DNA from: Firmicutes bacterium UBA5486
GTDB taxonomy: Bacteria > Bacillota > UBA4882 > UBA10575
Assembly: GCA_002427045.1 (NCBI GenBank)
Contig: DIPO01000059.1
Span: forward strand, 46,438-110,437
Length of the DNA: 64,000 nucleotides
Reading direction: 5' to 3'
Shown here: in pieces, positions 27,809 through 35,604 of the stretch
Position numbering within the stretch: position 1 is the stretch's first letter
Layout: each line of letters starts with the position of its first letter
Notes under the pieces: model-generated
What the model saw: only the letters and a program-made list of their open reading frames with translations
Database searches by the model: none
Told to the model about the DNA's origin: nothing
Program-made: the position numbers and the translations under genes

Positions 27809-28345
27809 ATGGGATTTTGTACATTAATAAAAACAGACCGTGTTCTGTATGACGAAATTGTTTTTTGTAGGGATGAGGAAACCGTCCCAATTAGTGAAGA
27901 AGTCCCCGATGGAAGTACGATTCTTACAGATCAGTCAAGAGTTACTGTAACGGTAGTCAATTGTACCCCGGTAGTGGTTGGAGGAGTTATTACCGCGGTT
28001 ACAGCACGGATCCATATTAGGAAAGATATCGTGATTGATCGACCTGATCCACTACCAGACCTTACGCTTGAGTTCTCTTTTGTCAGGGAATTTACTTGTC
28101 CCCTAAGTAAAGCGGATCATGCCTTTATTGCTCCAGAAGATGTTGCCCGCGCGGCTTGCCAGATCGTCAATATAACTGCTAGCGATACGCTTACCCTAAC
28201 CACTGGAGAGACCCCCTCTTTTAACCAGGTTTTAGTAATGGCTTCTAAACTAAAACTGGTGGTGCCTCATGATCAGATTTTTGTGGGAACATGCCCTAAC
28301 AATCTTACTGCAAATGCAGTACTAACTGTTTCTACACCCACATAA
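27809..28345 (+). CDS. Coat-like protein, paralogue of the 26.5-kb gene
   Basis: This is a 178-residue protein of unknown function related to the N-terminal 150 residues of the gene at 26546–27331 (shared CxxIKxDRVxxxE start, VTVxxCT, ExxFxREFTC-like core and CQI). It is beta-rich, Thr/Val-rich and has no signal peptide. It lacks the Pro linker and helical tail. ATG with GGAGGTGA upstream. The two paralogues are divergently transcribed from a ~230-bp region containing the 79-residue ORF's leader. A cGTATAaaTA motif upstream is only loosely like a sporulation −10. Confidence 0.65.
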   Translation: MGFCTLIKTDRVLYDEIVFCRDEETVPISEEVPDGSTILTDQSRVTVTVVNCTPVVVGGVITAVTARIHIRKDIVIDRPDPLPDLTLEFSFVREFTCPLSKADHAFIAPEDVARAACQIVNITASDTLTLTTGETPSFNQVLVMASKLKLVVPHDQIFVGTCPNNLTANAVLTVSTPT

Positions 28346-28406
28346 TATAAATTTATGAGGTTATTCTTAACTTTAGGATGGCCTTAATCAAACAATTGCC
28401 TAGATT

Positions 28407-28500
28407 AAGGAATTGCATAATTTATTGATTTAAGATTTTACCACAAAATATTAATAGTCCACTAGGAATTGTCTAATCTCTATTATTTGGTCAATCAAAG
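28407..28500. repeat. Partial copy of the large inverted-repeat element
   Basis: AGGAATTGCATAATTTATTG...TTAAGATTTTACCACAAAATATT matches the left arm at 30835–30880. The following TAATAGTCCACTAGGAATTGTCTAATCT matches 30988–31015, so the central nested palindrome is missing. Confidence 0.5.
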
Positions 28501-28551
28501 GGGTTCTTCGGAAATCAGACAATTCCCTTGAATTAAAGTCAAACACTAAAT

Positions 28552-28627
28552 CGTTCATGTTGGTTACCTATAGCATCACGAAGTGATTTAATGAAAACCA
28601 GATGAATCAAGAAAAGAGGTATTTCAC
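28552..28627. repeat. Dispersed ~75-bp intergenic repeat, copy 2
   Basis: It matches 11–83 over the GTTCATG, CACGAAGTGATTTA and ACCAGATGAATCAA blocks. Confidence 0.6.
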
Positions 28628-28678
28628 GTATTGGATAAATGGGTACTGAGATGATTTTGCAATTCCTTCGAATAATTT

Positions 28679-28714
28679 AAAGACATCCCTTTTTCAAAAA
28701 AAGGGATGTCTTTT
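28679..28714. terminator. Long perfect hairpin with T run
   Basis: A ~16-bp stem, AAAGACATCCCTTTTT / AAAAAGGGATGTCTTT, is closed by a short loop. It can end transcription on both strands, between the 27.8-kb gene (+) and the protease gene (−). Confidence 0.75.
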
Positions 28715-28831
28715 CAAAAATAGCTTCTAACTAAGTGACAAATGAGTAGTAACGAGGCGTGCTGGGGTGGAGGAGCATATGGGTTATCAATTCCTGTTTT
28801 AAATTCTTTTCGTATTCTATAAGTAAGTTTC

Positions 28832-29983
28832 TTAGGTTGAAAGTGTTAAAAAGTTCACCCATTTTTTATAATCATACAATTTTTGGTAGATTATTTCTAG
28901 TTGATCTGAATTAAGCTCTGGATTAATAGCTTTTAGGTATTGACGGACCATGTTGGGACCCATGACTAATGGTTCCAATTTTTCTTTGGCATTTGCTTCA
29001 ATAAGGAGATCACTTCTCTGCAACAAATGTGAATTCAGCAAGAAAATCCAGAAATTATCTTGATGAAAGGAGAACTTGGAATACAAGTTGAGAAAATTCC
29101 AGTCTTCAGTTTTTGCTCTCATTATTTCTAGGGGAGTATTAAAAACTGAAGTGTGATTATCTAATTTATCTTGAAGATTGTAATAAAGTAATCTTGTATA
29201 AGCAAACTTACGGACAAGTTCTTTGATTCTTTGACATTTGTCGTAATCAATTAAAAAAGCGGCAAGATTAAGATTAAACCGGGAAACAATGCCAGCAACT
29301 AAGTTGGCTACAGGGACTACTTTTCCTCTCCGACAACTCTGTTGTACTACTTCAATAAGTAGATGGTAGGGTAGGCCTTCCAGCGGGCCATTCCCCATAT
29401 AGGTTAAAAGATACCGGACTGATTGTTTCTGAACTGCTCCTAATTCATAAATAACCTCTAAATAATTCATATAACAGATATCTAAAACAAGGAGATCAAT
29501 GCTTTGACCGGTTTCTTTATATAGCAGGTTTATGGTTTGGCACATCTCAGGGAGCCCCATAAGGTAAGGAGAGCGCTGGCAAAAATCAGGCATCACTCCT
29601 ACCAGTGGGCAACCATGCCCACTGAGGATTAATAAATAATGATGAGCGGGATAAGCTGCGACTGCCCATTTTAAAAAGGAATATAGAGTTTTAGGGTCAG
29701 CCATATTGAGGTTATTGTATTTGTATAATAGCTTGGAATGGGACTTTTTTATATAGTAGCATCTTACACCAGTCCAGTTTTTTCCGGAGCTAGAATTATG
29801 AAGCGTAGGCTTGATTATTTTTCTTAGTTTTTCTTCCGCCCTTCCGATCAGGATGATGATGTTGATTTCAGAAGTAGAGCCGATGATCTCCAGGTTTTCT
29901 TTGGCTTGCTGCATAATGGAGGCGAGTTCATTATTTCCATTAGCATAAATCAGAACAGTCCAAAGTTTGGGTGGGTTTTGCAT
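28832..29983 (-). CDS. Clostripain-family (C11) cysteine protease
   Basis: This 383-residue protein has the C11 layout: LWTVLIYANGNNEL at the N-terminus (the family usually has WTVLVYMNADN), the catalytic His123 in LLILSGHGC, and the catalytic Cys170 in VLDICYMNYLEVIYEL (usually DACLM..VEVAYEL). The rest is helical. No signal peptide is visible, so it may act in the cytoplasm or mother cell. It overlaps the upstream GT2 gene by 44 bp, tying it to the glycan island. A role in maturing a surface protein is inference. GAGGAGAGG precedes the ATG. Confidence 0.82.
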   Translation of the reverse strand: MQNPPKLWTVLIYANGNNELASIMQQAKENLEIIGSTSEINIIILIGRAEEKLRKIIKPTLHNSSSGKNWTGVRCYYIKKSHSKLLYKYNNLNMADPKTLYSFLKWAVAAYPAHHYLLILSGHGCPLVGVMPDFCQRSPYLMGLPEMCQTINLLYKETGQSIDLLVLDICYMNYLEVIYELGAVQKQSVRYLLTYMGNGPLEGLPYHLLIEVVQQSCRRGKVVPVANLVAGIVSRFNLNLAAFLIDYDKCQRIKELVRKFAYTRLLYYNLQDKLDNHTSVFNTPLEIMRAKTEDWNFLNLYSKFSFHQDNFWIFLLNSHLLQRSDLLIEANAKEKLEPLVMGPNMVRQYLKAINPELNSDQLEIIYQKLYDYKKWVNFLTLST

Positions 29984-30728
29984 TAGGCCTCTCCTCTTGT
30001 AGCAGTTCCCGCCATTTTAGTCCGAAATAAGCTTTGCTTCTATAAAAGTACTGATTTAAACGCCGGCGATTGCGACAACTCCCATTTATTAAGTGGATTA
30101 CCTTACTTTCCGGAATATAAAGTACTTTGTACCCATGGCTGTGTGCATTGTAGCAATAATCAGTCTCCTCAAAATAATGGAAGTAATTCTCATCAAAATA
30201 TCCGAGTTTCGGTAGGAATTCTCTTTTAATTCCCATACAAGCCCCGCAAATACTAATACATTCAGTGGTTTGGTTATATAAACCCGGCAGATCTGGCTCG
30301 CCCCAACCACGGATTAACGGTTGGGAGTAGGTCCCTATTACTCCTACGCCAACTAGGAATCCATCTGGACTGATTAGTCTGGGCCCGACGACTGCTACTT
30401 GTGGGGATTCCAATGCTTTGATCAGCGGAGTAAGCCATCCCGGAGTAAAAACAAGATCGCTATTTAATAAAATGACATACTTGCCGGTGCCCGCTTTAAT
30501 CCCTTGATTACAGGCTGTAGCATAGCCGAGATTCTGTTGGTTGAAGATGCCATTGACCCACCGGAGACTACGGATTAAAGAGATGCTCCCGTCGGTACTA
30601 CCATTATCAATTACCCAGATTCTATAGTCTTTAGCCGCTCCGGTATGTTTCCGGATACTTTCTAAACAGGTTGCAAGGAGAGCTTTAGTATTGAAATTAA
30701 CAATAATAAGATCAGTTAGATAAGTCAT
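29940..30728 (-). CDS. Family 2 glycosyltransferase (rhamnosyltransferase-like)
   Basis: This GT2 enzyme of ~262 residues has TDLIIVNFNTKALLATCLESI, RIWVIDNGSTDGSISLI, NLGYATACNQGIKAGTG, the metal motif YVILLNSDLVFTPG, and the acceptor-side YFDENYFHYFEETDYCYNAH. It is close in layout to the GT2 proteins at 18.7 and 24.2 kb. The start is ATG 30728 with GGAGGATCAAGG upstream; the frame is open to 30776. It is co-transcribed with the clostripain-family gene, which it overlaps. Confidence 0.87.
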   Translation of the reverse strand: MTYLTDLIIVNFNTKALLATCLESIRKHTGAAKDYRIWVIDNGSTDGSISLIRSLRWVNGIFNQQNLGYATACNQGIKAGTGKYVILLNSDLVFTPGWLTPLIKALESPQVAVVGPRLISPDGFLVGVGVIGTYSQPLIRGWGEPDLPGLYNQTTECISICGACMGIKREFLPKLGYFDENYFHYFEETDYCYNAHSHGYKVLYIPESKVIHLINGSCRNRRRLNQYFYRSKAYFGLKWRELLQEERPNAKPTQTLDCSDLC

Positions 30729-30834
30729 CCTTGATCCTCCTGATTGTTTTCTAATTAAGGGGGTGCTTTTCATCAATTATCGTGTGGGAGTCGACTATTT
30801 TTACTTTGTTAGGCAGGTAAATAGATGTAAATTA

Positions 30835-31079
30835 GGGAATTGAATAATTAAATTATTTAAGATTCAGCCACAATATCTGCAGTTCTGAATCCGTGACTTA
30901 TTGATCCATACCATGGAAAACGTTATCGCAAGCTTTCACGATTTCCCATGGTGTCTGAGGATGTCACGAATTCAGACTATATATTGATAGCCCACTAGTA
31001 ATTATCTAATCTTAGACAATTACCCCGAATAAATATATATTGTGGTTGAATAGATGCAAAGGTAATCATGCAATTCTCT
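30835..31079. repeat. 245-bp MITE-like element with terminal inverted repeats
   Basis: The left end (30835–30880: GGGAATTGAATAATTA...ATTCAGCCACAATAT) is an imperfect inverted copy of the right end (31034–31079: ATATATTGTGGTTGAAT...GTAATCATGCAATTCTC). The centre contains the nested 93-bp palindrome (30884–30976). It has no coding capacity. Shorter or partial relatives lie at 14731–14834, 28407–28500 and 42391–42590. The surrounding 30777–31169 region contains no gene. Confidence 0.7.
30884..30976. repeat. Nested palindrome, copy 1 (arm type A)
   Basis: The outer arms TCTGAATCCGTGAC / GTCACGAATTCAGA (14 bp, one mismatch) enclose an inner hairpin CCATGGAAAACG / CGATTTCCCATGG. Its loop region ATCGCAAGCTTTCACG is conserved, in inverse sense, in the copies at 52777, 52873 and 60124. 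Confidence 0.75.
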
Positions 31080-31169
31080 CAAATAGAAGATTAGTTCCAG
31101 ACTGGTTCTTAAAAGCTTACGAGCAAATAAGAAGCTCCAGAGGCTGAGTAATAGCTTCGAGCTATGAGA

Positions 31170-32225
31170 CTATAGCTTGATTATAGAGTCATCACCTACC
31201 AAAAGAGAGCAAGGATCTTTCCTCGTTTTTGCCCCTCCACTGATCAGTACTCTTTCCCCAAGGATGCTCTGGGTGAGCGTAATATCCTTTAATTCTCCAC
31301 CCGGTAGAATGATTGAGTTATTGAGCGTACAATTAACTATTTCTGTTCCTTCACCTACCGAAAGGTAGGGACCAAGTATCGAACCGGTAATTTTACACCC
31401 GGCTCCGATTGCAACAGGGCCTTTTACCTGACAATTTTTAAGGATAGAACCTTTCATTATCTCCAGGTTACCGGAAATGCAGGATTTTTTGATCTCTCCG
31501 GATTGGGAGGGTACAAGCTTTTTTAAAAGGTATTTATTGGCCTCTAAAAGTTCTGCTGAGTTTCCTGTATCCTTCCACCAGCTAGATAACTTTTTATAAT
31601 GCACGGTTTTTCCCCGTTCAATCAGAACTTGAATCGCATCGGTAATTTCCAGTTCTCCGCGCCAGGAAGGCTTAATTCTTCTGACCGCCTGGTGTATCTC
31701 CTCAGAAAAAAAGTAAATTCCGATTAAAGCCAGGTTACTAAGGGGAATTTTTGGTTTTTCCTCTACTTTAATTACCTTTTCTCCTTCAATTACTGCTACA
31801 CCGAAATCTCTGGGGTTACTTACCTTGCGGACTAGTACAAGACTATCGGGTTTTTCGCAGCGGAAAGCTTCTAACATCGGTAAAAGGGGTTCATCCAGAA
31901 CATTATCTCCCAGGTACATTAAGAAAGGGCTATTTTCCAAGGCTTCACTGGCAATTAAAACGGCATGGGCCAAGCCTAAAGGTTCGGGCTGCTCAACAAA
32001 TTTAATTTTTAGGCCCCAGGGGTTATCTTTTTGGAGTAAATCTCTGATTAAACTTCCGTTCTTACCGACTATTAGGACGATTTCCTTTATTGATGCTTTA
32101 GCAAGTGAATCGAGGACATGAAATAAAATGGGCCTGTTTACTAGCGGGAGGAGGACCTTGGGTTTGGTGTAAGTAAAAGGGCGGAGACGGGTACCATCAC
32201 CGCCACAAAGGAGAAGAGCCTTCAA
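31170..32225 (-). CDS. Sugar-1-phosphate nucleotidyltransferase (long RmlA type)
   Basis: This enzyme makes an NDP-sugar, probably dTDP- or UDP-glucose, from the sugar-1-phosphate and NTP. Residues 1–235 are the nucleotidyltransferase domain: MKALLLCGGDGTRLRPFTYTKPK with the catalytic Arg/Lys, FLMYLGDNVL, VEEKPKIPLSNLALIGIYFF, and SWWKDTGNSAELLEANKY. Residues ~245–351 form a left-handed beta-helix of hexapeptide type. The 351-residue length fits the long glucose-1-phosphate thymidylyltransferase group. No rmlB–D genes are in the window. ATG start. It likely supplies a donor for the island's transferases. Confidence 0.88.
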   Translation of the reverse strand: MKALLLCGGDGTRLRPFTYTKPKVLLPLVNRPILFHVLDSLAKASIKEIVLIVGKNGSLIRDLLQKDNPWGLKIKFVEQPEPLGLAHAVLIASEALENSPFLMYLGDNVLDEPLLPMLEAFRCEKPDSLVLVRKVSNPRDFGVAVIEGEKVIKVEEKPKIPLSNLALIGIYFFSEEIHQAVRRIKPSWRGELEITDAIQVLIERGKTVHYKKLSSWWKDTGNSAELLEANKYLLKKLVPSQSGEIKKSCISGNLEIMKGSILKNCQVKGPVAIGAGCKITGSILGPYLSVGEGTEIVNCTLNNSIILPGGELKDITLTQSILGERVLISGGAKTRKDPCSLLVGDDSIIKL

Positions 32226-32715
32226 AACTCATCCCTCTTTCTATTGAAAATAAAAAAGACTGAGCGGGCTGCACTAAATTTGCCTTTAGCTTGATTATAT
32301 CTTATGCAAAAGCAACTTACGGGGTGAGCCCGTTGCTTGTTGCTTATAACTGTTAGAAGGGGGTTTTGAGGTGCGTTTAAAATTCTGGTAAAACATAAAG
32401 CAATCTCGTGATGGAAAAGCATTTAAGCACGTTGGAAAGGGAATCCCCATATTGACGAGAGACGGGCCTTAAGCAACATAAAGGGATTCTGTATTTTTTT
32501 GCCGGAGAAAGTGAATAATATTTAACAAGCATCGAAACCTATTTTATAGTCCATTTTTGGATGGAAGCGGCTCTTGAATTTCCTGTCATTTGAAACAAAT
32601 TCAGCTACCTAGAATAAGGGCTGAAAAAATACAATTTCAAAAGTAAAATAGTTTTCAAAGATGCTTTTTTCTTTATTGCCGAAAATAGCCTTATATAACA
32701 AATGGGGGGGATAGT
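32226..32715. other. Intergenic region upstream of tepA
   Basis: These 490 bp hold no credible gene. An inverted motif AGCAACTTACGGG / CCCGTTGCT lies near 32310–32337, and a CGAG-like scrap (GACGAGAGACGGG) near 32455. A CTACCTAGAATA stretch near 32603 resembles the direct repeat at 24073. The tepA promoter must lie here but is not evident. Confidence 0.4.
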
Positions 32716-33525
32716 TTGAAATATAAGATTCGGTCTAGGAAGTCGGAGACACCTTTTTTCCCAAAATCTGTTCGTGAACAAGAGGTCCCGGTTCCTAGGG
32801 AAGAGCCAGAACCAGAAGGGAAACGTAGTTCACTCCGGAGGCAGAGGATTACACTTAGGAGCTTAAAGCAACTAGGGCAGATTGCTCCTGCTGAGCAACC
32901 TAGTTCTGATATTCATACCATGATTATTATTGGTCAGATCGAAGGGCATCTGATTCTGCCGACAAAAAATAAAACCACTAAATATGAACATATAATCCCT
33001 CAATTAGTGGCTATTGAACAGAACCCCAGAATAAAAGGGTTATTAATTATTCTCAATACAGTAGGTGGAGATGTAGAAGCTGGCCTGGCAATTGCCGAAA
33101 TGATTGAGAGCCTGTCAAAAGTTACGGTCTCTTTAGTTTTAGGCGGAGGCCATTCAATCGGTGTACCAGTCGCGGTGGCAACAGATTATTCTTATATTGC
33201 TGAAACTGCTACTATGACTATTCATCCGATTAGGCTCAGTGGGATGGTGATTGGGGTTCCGCAAACCTATGAATATTTAGAGAAAATGCAGGATCGGGTA
33301 ATCAAGTTTGTTACTGGCCATTCTCGGATAACAGAAGATAAATTCCGGGAATTAATGTTCAGGACAGGAGATCTGGTGCGGGATGTTGGTACTGTTTTAG
33401 TAGGAAAGGATGCAGTAGAATCCGGTTTGATAAATGAGATTGGGGGAATTAATAAAGCGCTAGCTAAATTAAGAGAATTAATTAATCTAAAAGAAAATCT
33501 CCTCAATAATGAGGTGAAAAAATGA
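32716..33525 (+). CDS. tepA: ClpP/SppA-like protease TepA (YmfB family)
   Basis: TepA belongs to the ClpP/crotonase fold and is found in sporulating Bacillota; in B. subtilis it has been tied to protein export and spore outgrowth. An unstructured basic N-terminus (~65 residues) is followed by the core: [21 protein letters not shown], the nucleophile Ser147 in GGGHSIGVP and His170 in MTIHP. The 269-residue length is normal. It starts at TTG 32716 after a G-rich ribosome site. ylzJ overlaps its stop (ATGA), as in other sporeformers. Confidence 0.88.
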   Translation: MKYKIRSRKSETPFFPKSVREQEVPVPREEPEPEGKRSSLRRQRITLRSLKQLGQIAPAEQPSSDIHTMIIIGQIEGHLILPTKNKTTKYEHIIPQLVAIEQNPRIKGLLIILNTVGGDVEAGLAIAEMIESLSKVTVSLVLGGGHSIGVPVAVATDYSYIAETATMTIHPIRLSGMVIGVPQTYEYLEKMQDRVIKFVTGHSRITEDKFRELMFRTGDLVRDVGTVLVGKDAVESGLINEIGGINKALAKLRELINLKENLLNNEVKK

Positions 33526-33728
33526 TTCTTTATTCTATATATCCGGTAGAATTAATTATGGGCGAGGAAGATGAAAAGGAAGAATCTTATCGTGAAGTTG
33601 AGTTTGAGGGGAGAAAAATTGTTGTAGAGGTAAATAGTAGGGGGGAGCAAAGGATTTCCCGTTTGATTAGTACCGATCCAAATGATTTTCTTGACCCCCG
33701 TTGGAGTCCGGGAAATATTATCTTTTAG
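33522..33728 (+). CDS. ylzJ: YlzJ-like small protein
   Basis: This 68-residue protein begins [12 protein letters not shown] and ends [11 protein letters not shown], the two conserved ends of YlzJ-like proteins. An acidic middle (GEEDEKEES) is followed by a short two-strand segment. Its function is unknown; the family occurs almost only in endospore formers, between tepA and spoIIIE. The ATG overlaps the tepA stop, so translation is coupled. Confidence 0.85.
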   Translation: MILYSIYPVELIMGEEDEKEESYREVEFEGRKIVVEVNSRGEQRISRLISTDPNDFLDPRWSPGNIIF

Positions 33729-33741
33729 TTAAAAACCGTTT

Positions 33742-33768
33742 AAAACCTCTTTAATAGGGGTTTTTTCT
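33742..33768 (+). terminator. Terminator after tepA–ylzJ
   Basis: The stem AAAACCTCT / AGGGGTTTT has a five-base loop and is followed by a T run. It separates ylzJ from the Na/Pi transporter gene. Confidence 0.65.
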
Positions 33769-33874
33769 TTGATTTATCTCAATTCTTATGGGAGGAATAA
33801 CTAAGCTTGAAAACGAATTAAGAAAACACATTCAATTGTAATAATCCGTAAAGGCGGGAGGCATCCATGCATCC

Positions 33875-35602
33875 ATGTCTATTCCAATGCAAAATTTAAT
33901 CTTTGGACTTATTGGGGGATTGGGATTACTTCTCTTTGGTTTCTCTCTAATGGGACAGGGTTTTCAGAAAATTGCTGGGGAAAAGATCCGCCGGGTTTTA
34001 GAGAATAGCAGTAATCCTATTTTATCCATGTTTGCCGGGTTGCTACTTACCATTATTCTTCAGGATGGGGGAGCGGCTACGGTATTATTAATTGGGCTAC
34101 TAAGTTCTGGTTTAATTCAGCTGAAGCAAGCAATCAGTATGATGCTCGGTATTAACCTTGGTATCACCATTATTGTCCATTTGATTGCTTTCCGTTTGGG
34201 AAATTTTCCTTTGCTTGCAGTCGGACTTGGTTTTTTCCTTTATTCACTGGGTAAGAAACGTTTTACTAGATATTTTGGTTATACCATCCTTGGTTTTGGG
34301 TTGGTGTTTGTTGGTTTAAACACCTTAACCATAGCGATGAGGCCACTAGCTGAGGGTTTACTATTTCAAGGAGTATTCTCCGGTTTACCCTTATGGGGGT
34401 ATTTCTTTGGTTTTTTATCAACTGCACTGGTACAAAGCAGTACAGCTACAATTGGCCTTTTACAGGTTGTAGCCGGGCAAACGGCAATTTATAATAATGG
34501 AGCTTTTTACTTTCAGTTAAAGTCATTTTTGCCTTTTCTGCTTGGCACTGGGTTGGGAATTTGTACGACCGCTACTTTAGCATCGATTAAAGGTAATATC
34601 CTAAGTAAACGAGCGGTTTTAGCCCAATGGATCTTTGTGACCTTAACTACTTTGTTCTTTCTTTTATTGCTCAACCCCTTTGCTAATTTTGTGCATGTGG
34701 TTACCATTAAGCTTTGGGATATTATCGGTAATCTTAAAGAACTTTTCTTTTCTCTGCCGGCTGGCCAAAGGCCTTTGGAAGCAGATTTAATCTCTAGAGA
34801 GCTTGCAGTTGCTCATAGCATTTATAATTTAGTGATGGTAATAATCTGGTTGCCATTAACATCGGCACTGGCGGAGTTTCTGGAAGAACGTTTTCATCCT
34901 CATTATTATTTTCAGGGAGAAGAGCTGGAGAATTTAGAATATCTTAGTGAAAAGACGCTAGGCACTCCAGCCTTAGCTTTAAGGATGGCAGCCAAGGAAA
35001 TTATACGGACAGCGGAGATTGCGACAGATATGTTATATCTGGCCAGAATTGCTTTTATTAAGGGACAAGATTCAGCAATTAAAGATATCCAGAAAAAGGA
35101 AGATATAGTTGATGGCCTTCAAAAGAAAATTACGATGTATCTTTCTGCACTTTTGTCCCGAAGTGTACTGACAACTTCCCAATCCCGTTATCTGGCGGGG
35201 TTGATTCATGTAATTAATGATGTAGAACGGATTGCTGATCATGCTGAAAATATAAGCGAGTTTGCTGAGGCGAAGTTGGATGAGAAGCTGCCGTTTTCAC
35301 AGTTAGCGATTAATGAATTAGAACTTCTTTATGAAAAAGTATTAGATATTTGTAAAAAAGCTTTTTCATCCTTAGAAGAGGATGATCTGGTTTTGGCTAA
35401 ACAGGTTCTGGAAAGGGAAGAAGCTATTGATCGGATTCAGGAAGAGATGCGTCAGAACCATATTAACCGGTTAAACCAGGGAAGGTGTTGGCCGGGATCG
35501 GGTATTATCTATTTAGAGATTATTGCCAATCTAGAGAGGGTGGCAGATCATGCTGCTAATATTGCTCAGGTAGTACTAGAAGGGAAGGAGGAGATGAGCT
35601 GA
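33875..35602 (+). CDS. Na/Pi cotransporter family protein with PhoU-like domain
   Basis: This inner-membrane protein of 575 residues has an N-terminal NptA-like transporter of about eight to nine membrane segments (1–310) and a C-terminal PhoU-like four-helix domain (~360–575). The second transporter repeat has the expected VQSSTATIGLL motif, while the first reads LQDGGAATVLL, so one of the two usual QSS motifs is changed. It would take up phosphate with sodium, or act as a sensor if the change disables transport. The start lies 13 bases after the GGGAGG because of an 8-bp duplication (see findings). spoIIIE follows after two bases. Confidence 0.88.
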   Translation: MSIPMQNLIFGLIGGLGLLLFGFSLMGQGFQKIAGEKIRRVLENSSNPILSMFAGLLLTIILQDGGAATVLLIGLLSSGLIQLKQAISMMLGINLGITIIVHLIAFRLGNFPLLAVGLGFFLYSLGKKRFTRYFGYTILGFGLVFVGLNTLTIAMRPLAEGLLFQGVFSGLPLWGYFFGFLSTALVQSSTATIGLLQVVAGQTAIYNNGAFYFQLKSFLPFLLGTGLGICTTATLASIKGNILSKRAVLAQWIFVTLTTLFFLLLLNPFANFVHVVTIKLWDIIGNLKELFFSLPAGQRPLEADLISRELAVAHSIYNLVMVIIWLPLTSALAEFLEERFHPHYYFQGEELENLEYLSEKTLGTPALALRMAAKEIIRTAEIATDMLYLARIAFIKGQDSAIKDIQKKEDIVDGLQKKITMYLSALLSRSVLTTSQSRYLAGLIHVINDVERIADHAENISEFAEAKLDEKLPFSQLAINELELLYEKVLDICKKAFSSLEEDDLVLAKQVLEREEAIDRIQEEMRQNHINRLNQGRCWPGSGIIYLEIIANLERVADHAANIAQVVLEGKEEMS

Positions 35603-35604
35603 AG

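Larger units (their letters stand above)
28346..28831. other. Intergenic region with repeat fragments
   Basis: No gene lies in these 486 bp. It holds a partial copy of the large inverted-repeat element (28407–28500), the second copy of the ~75-bp repeat (28552–28627) and a strong terminator (28679–28714). Confidence 0.55.

Noticed and set aside
13639..32225. Glycan island as a capsule or O-antigen locus
   Set aside because: There is no Wzx/Wzy, ABC exporter, chain-length regulator or initiating phosphoglycosyltransferase in the window; presence just outside cannot be excluded because the island seems bounded by uxaA and tepA.
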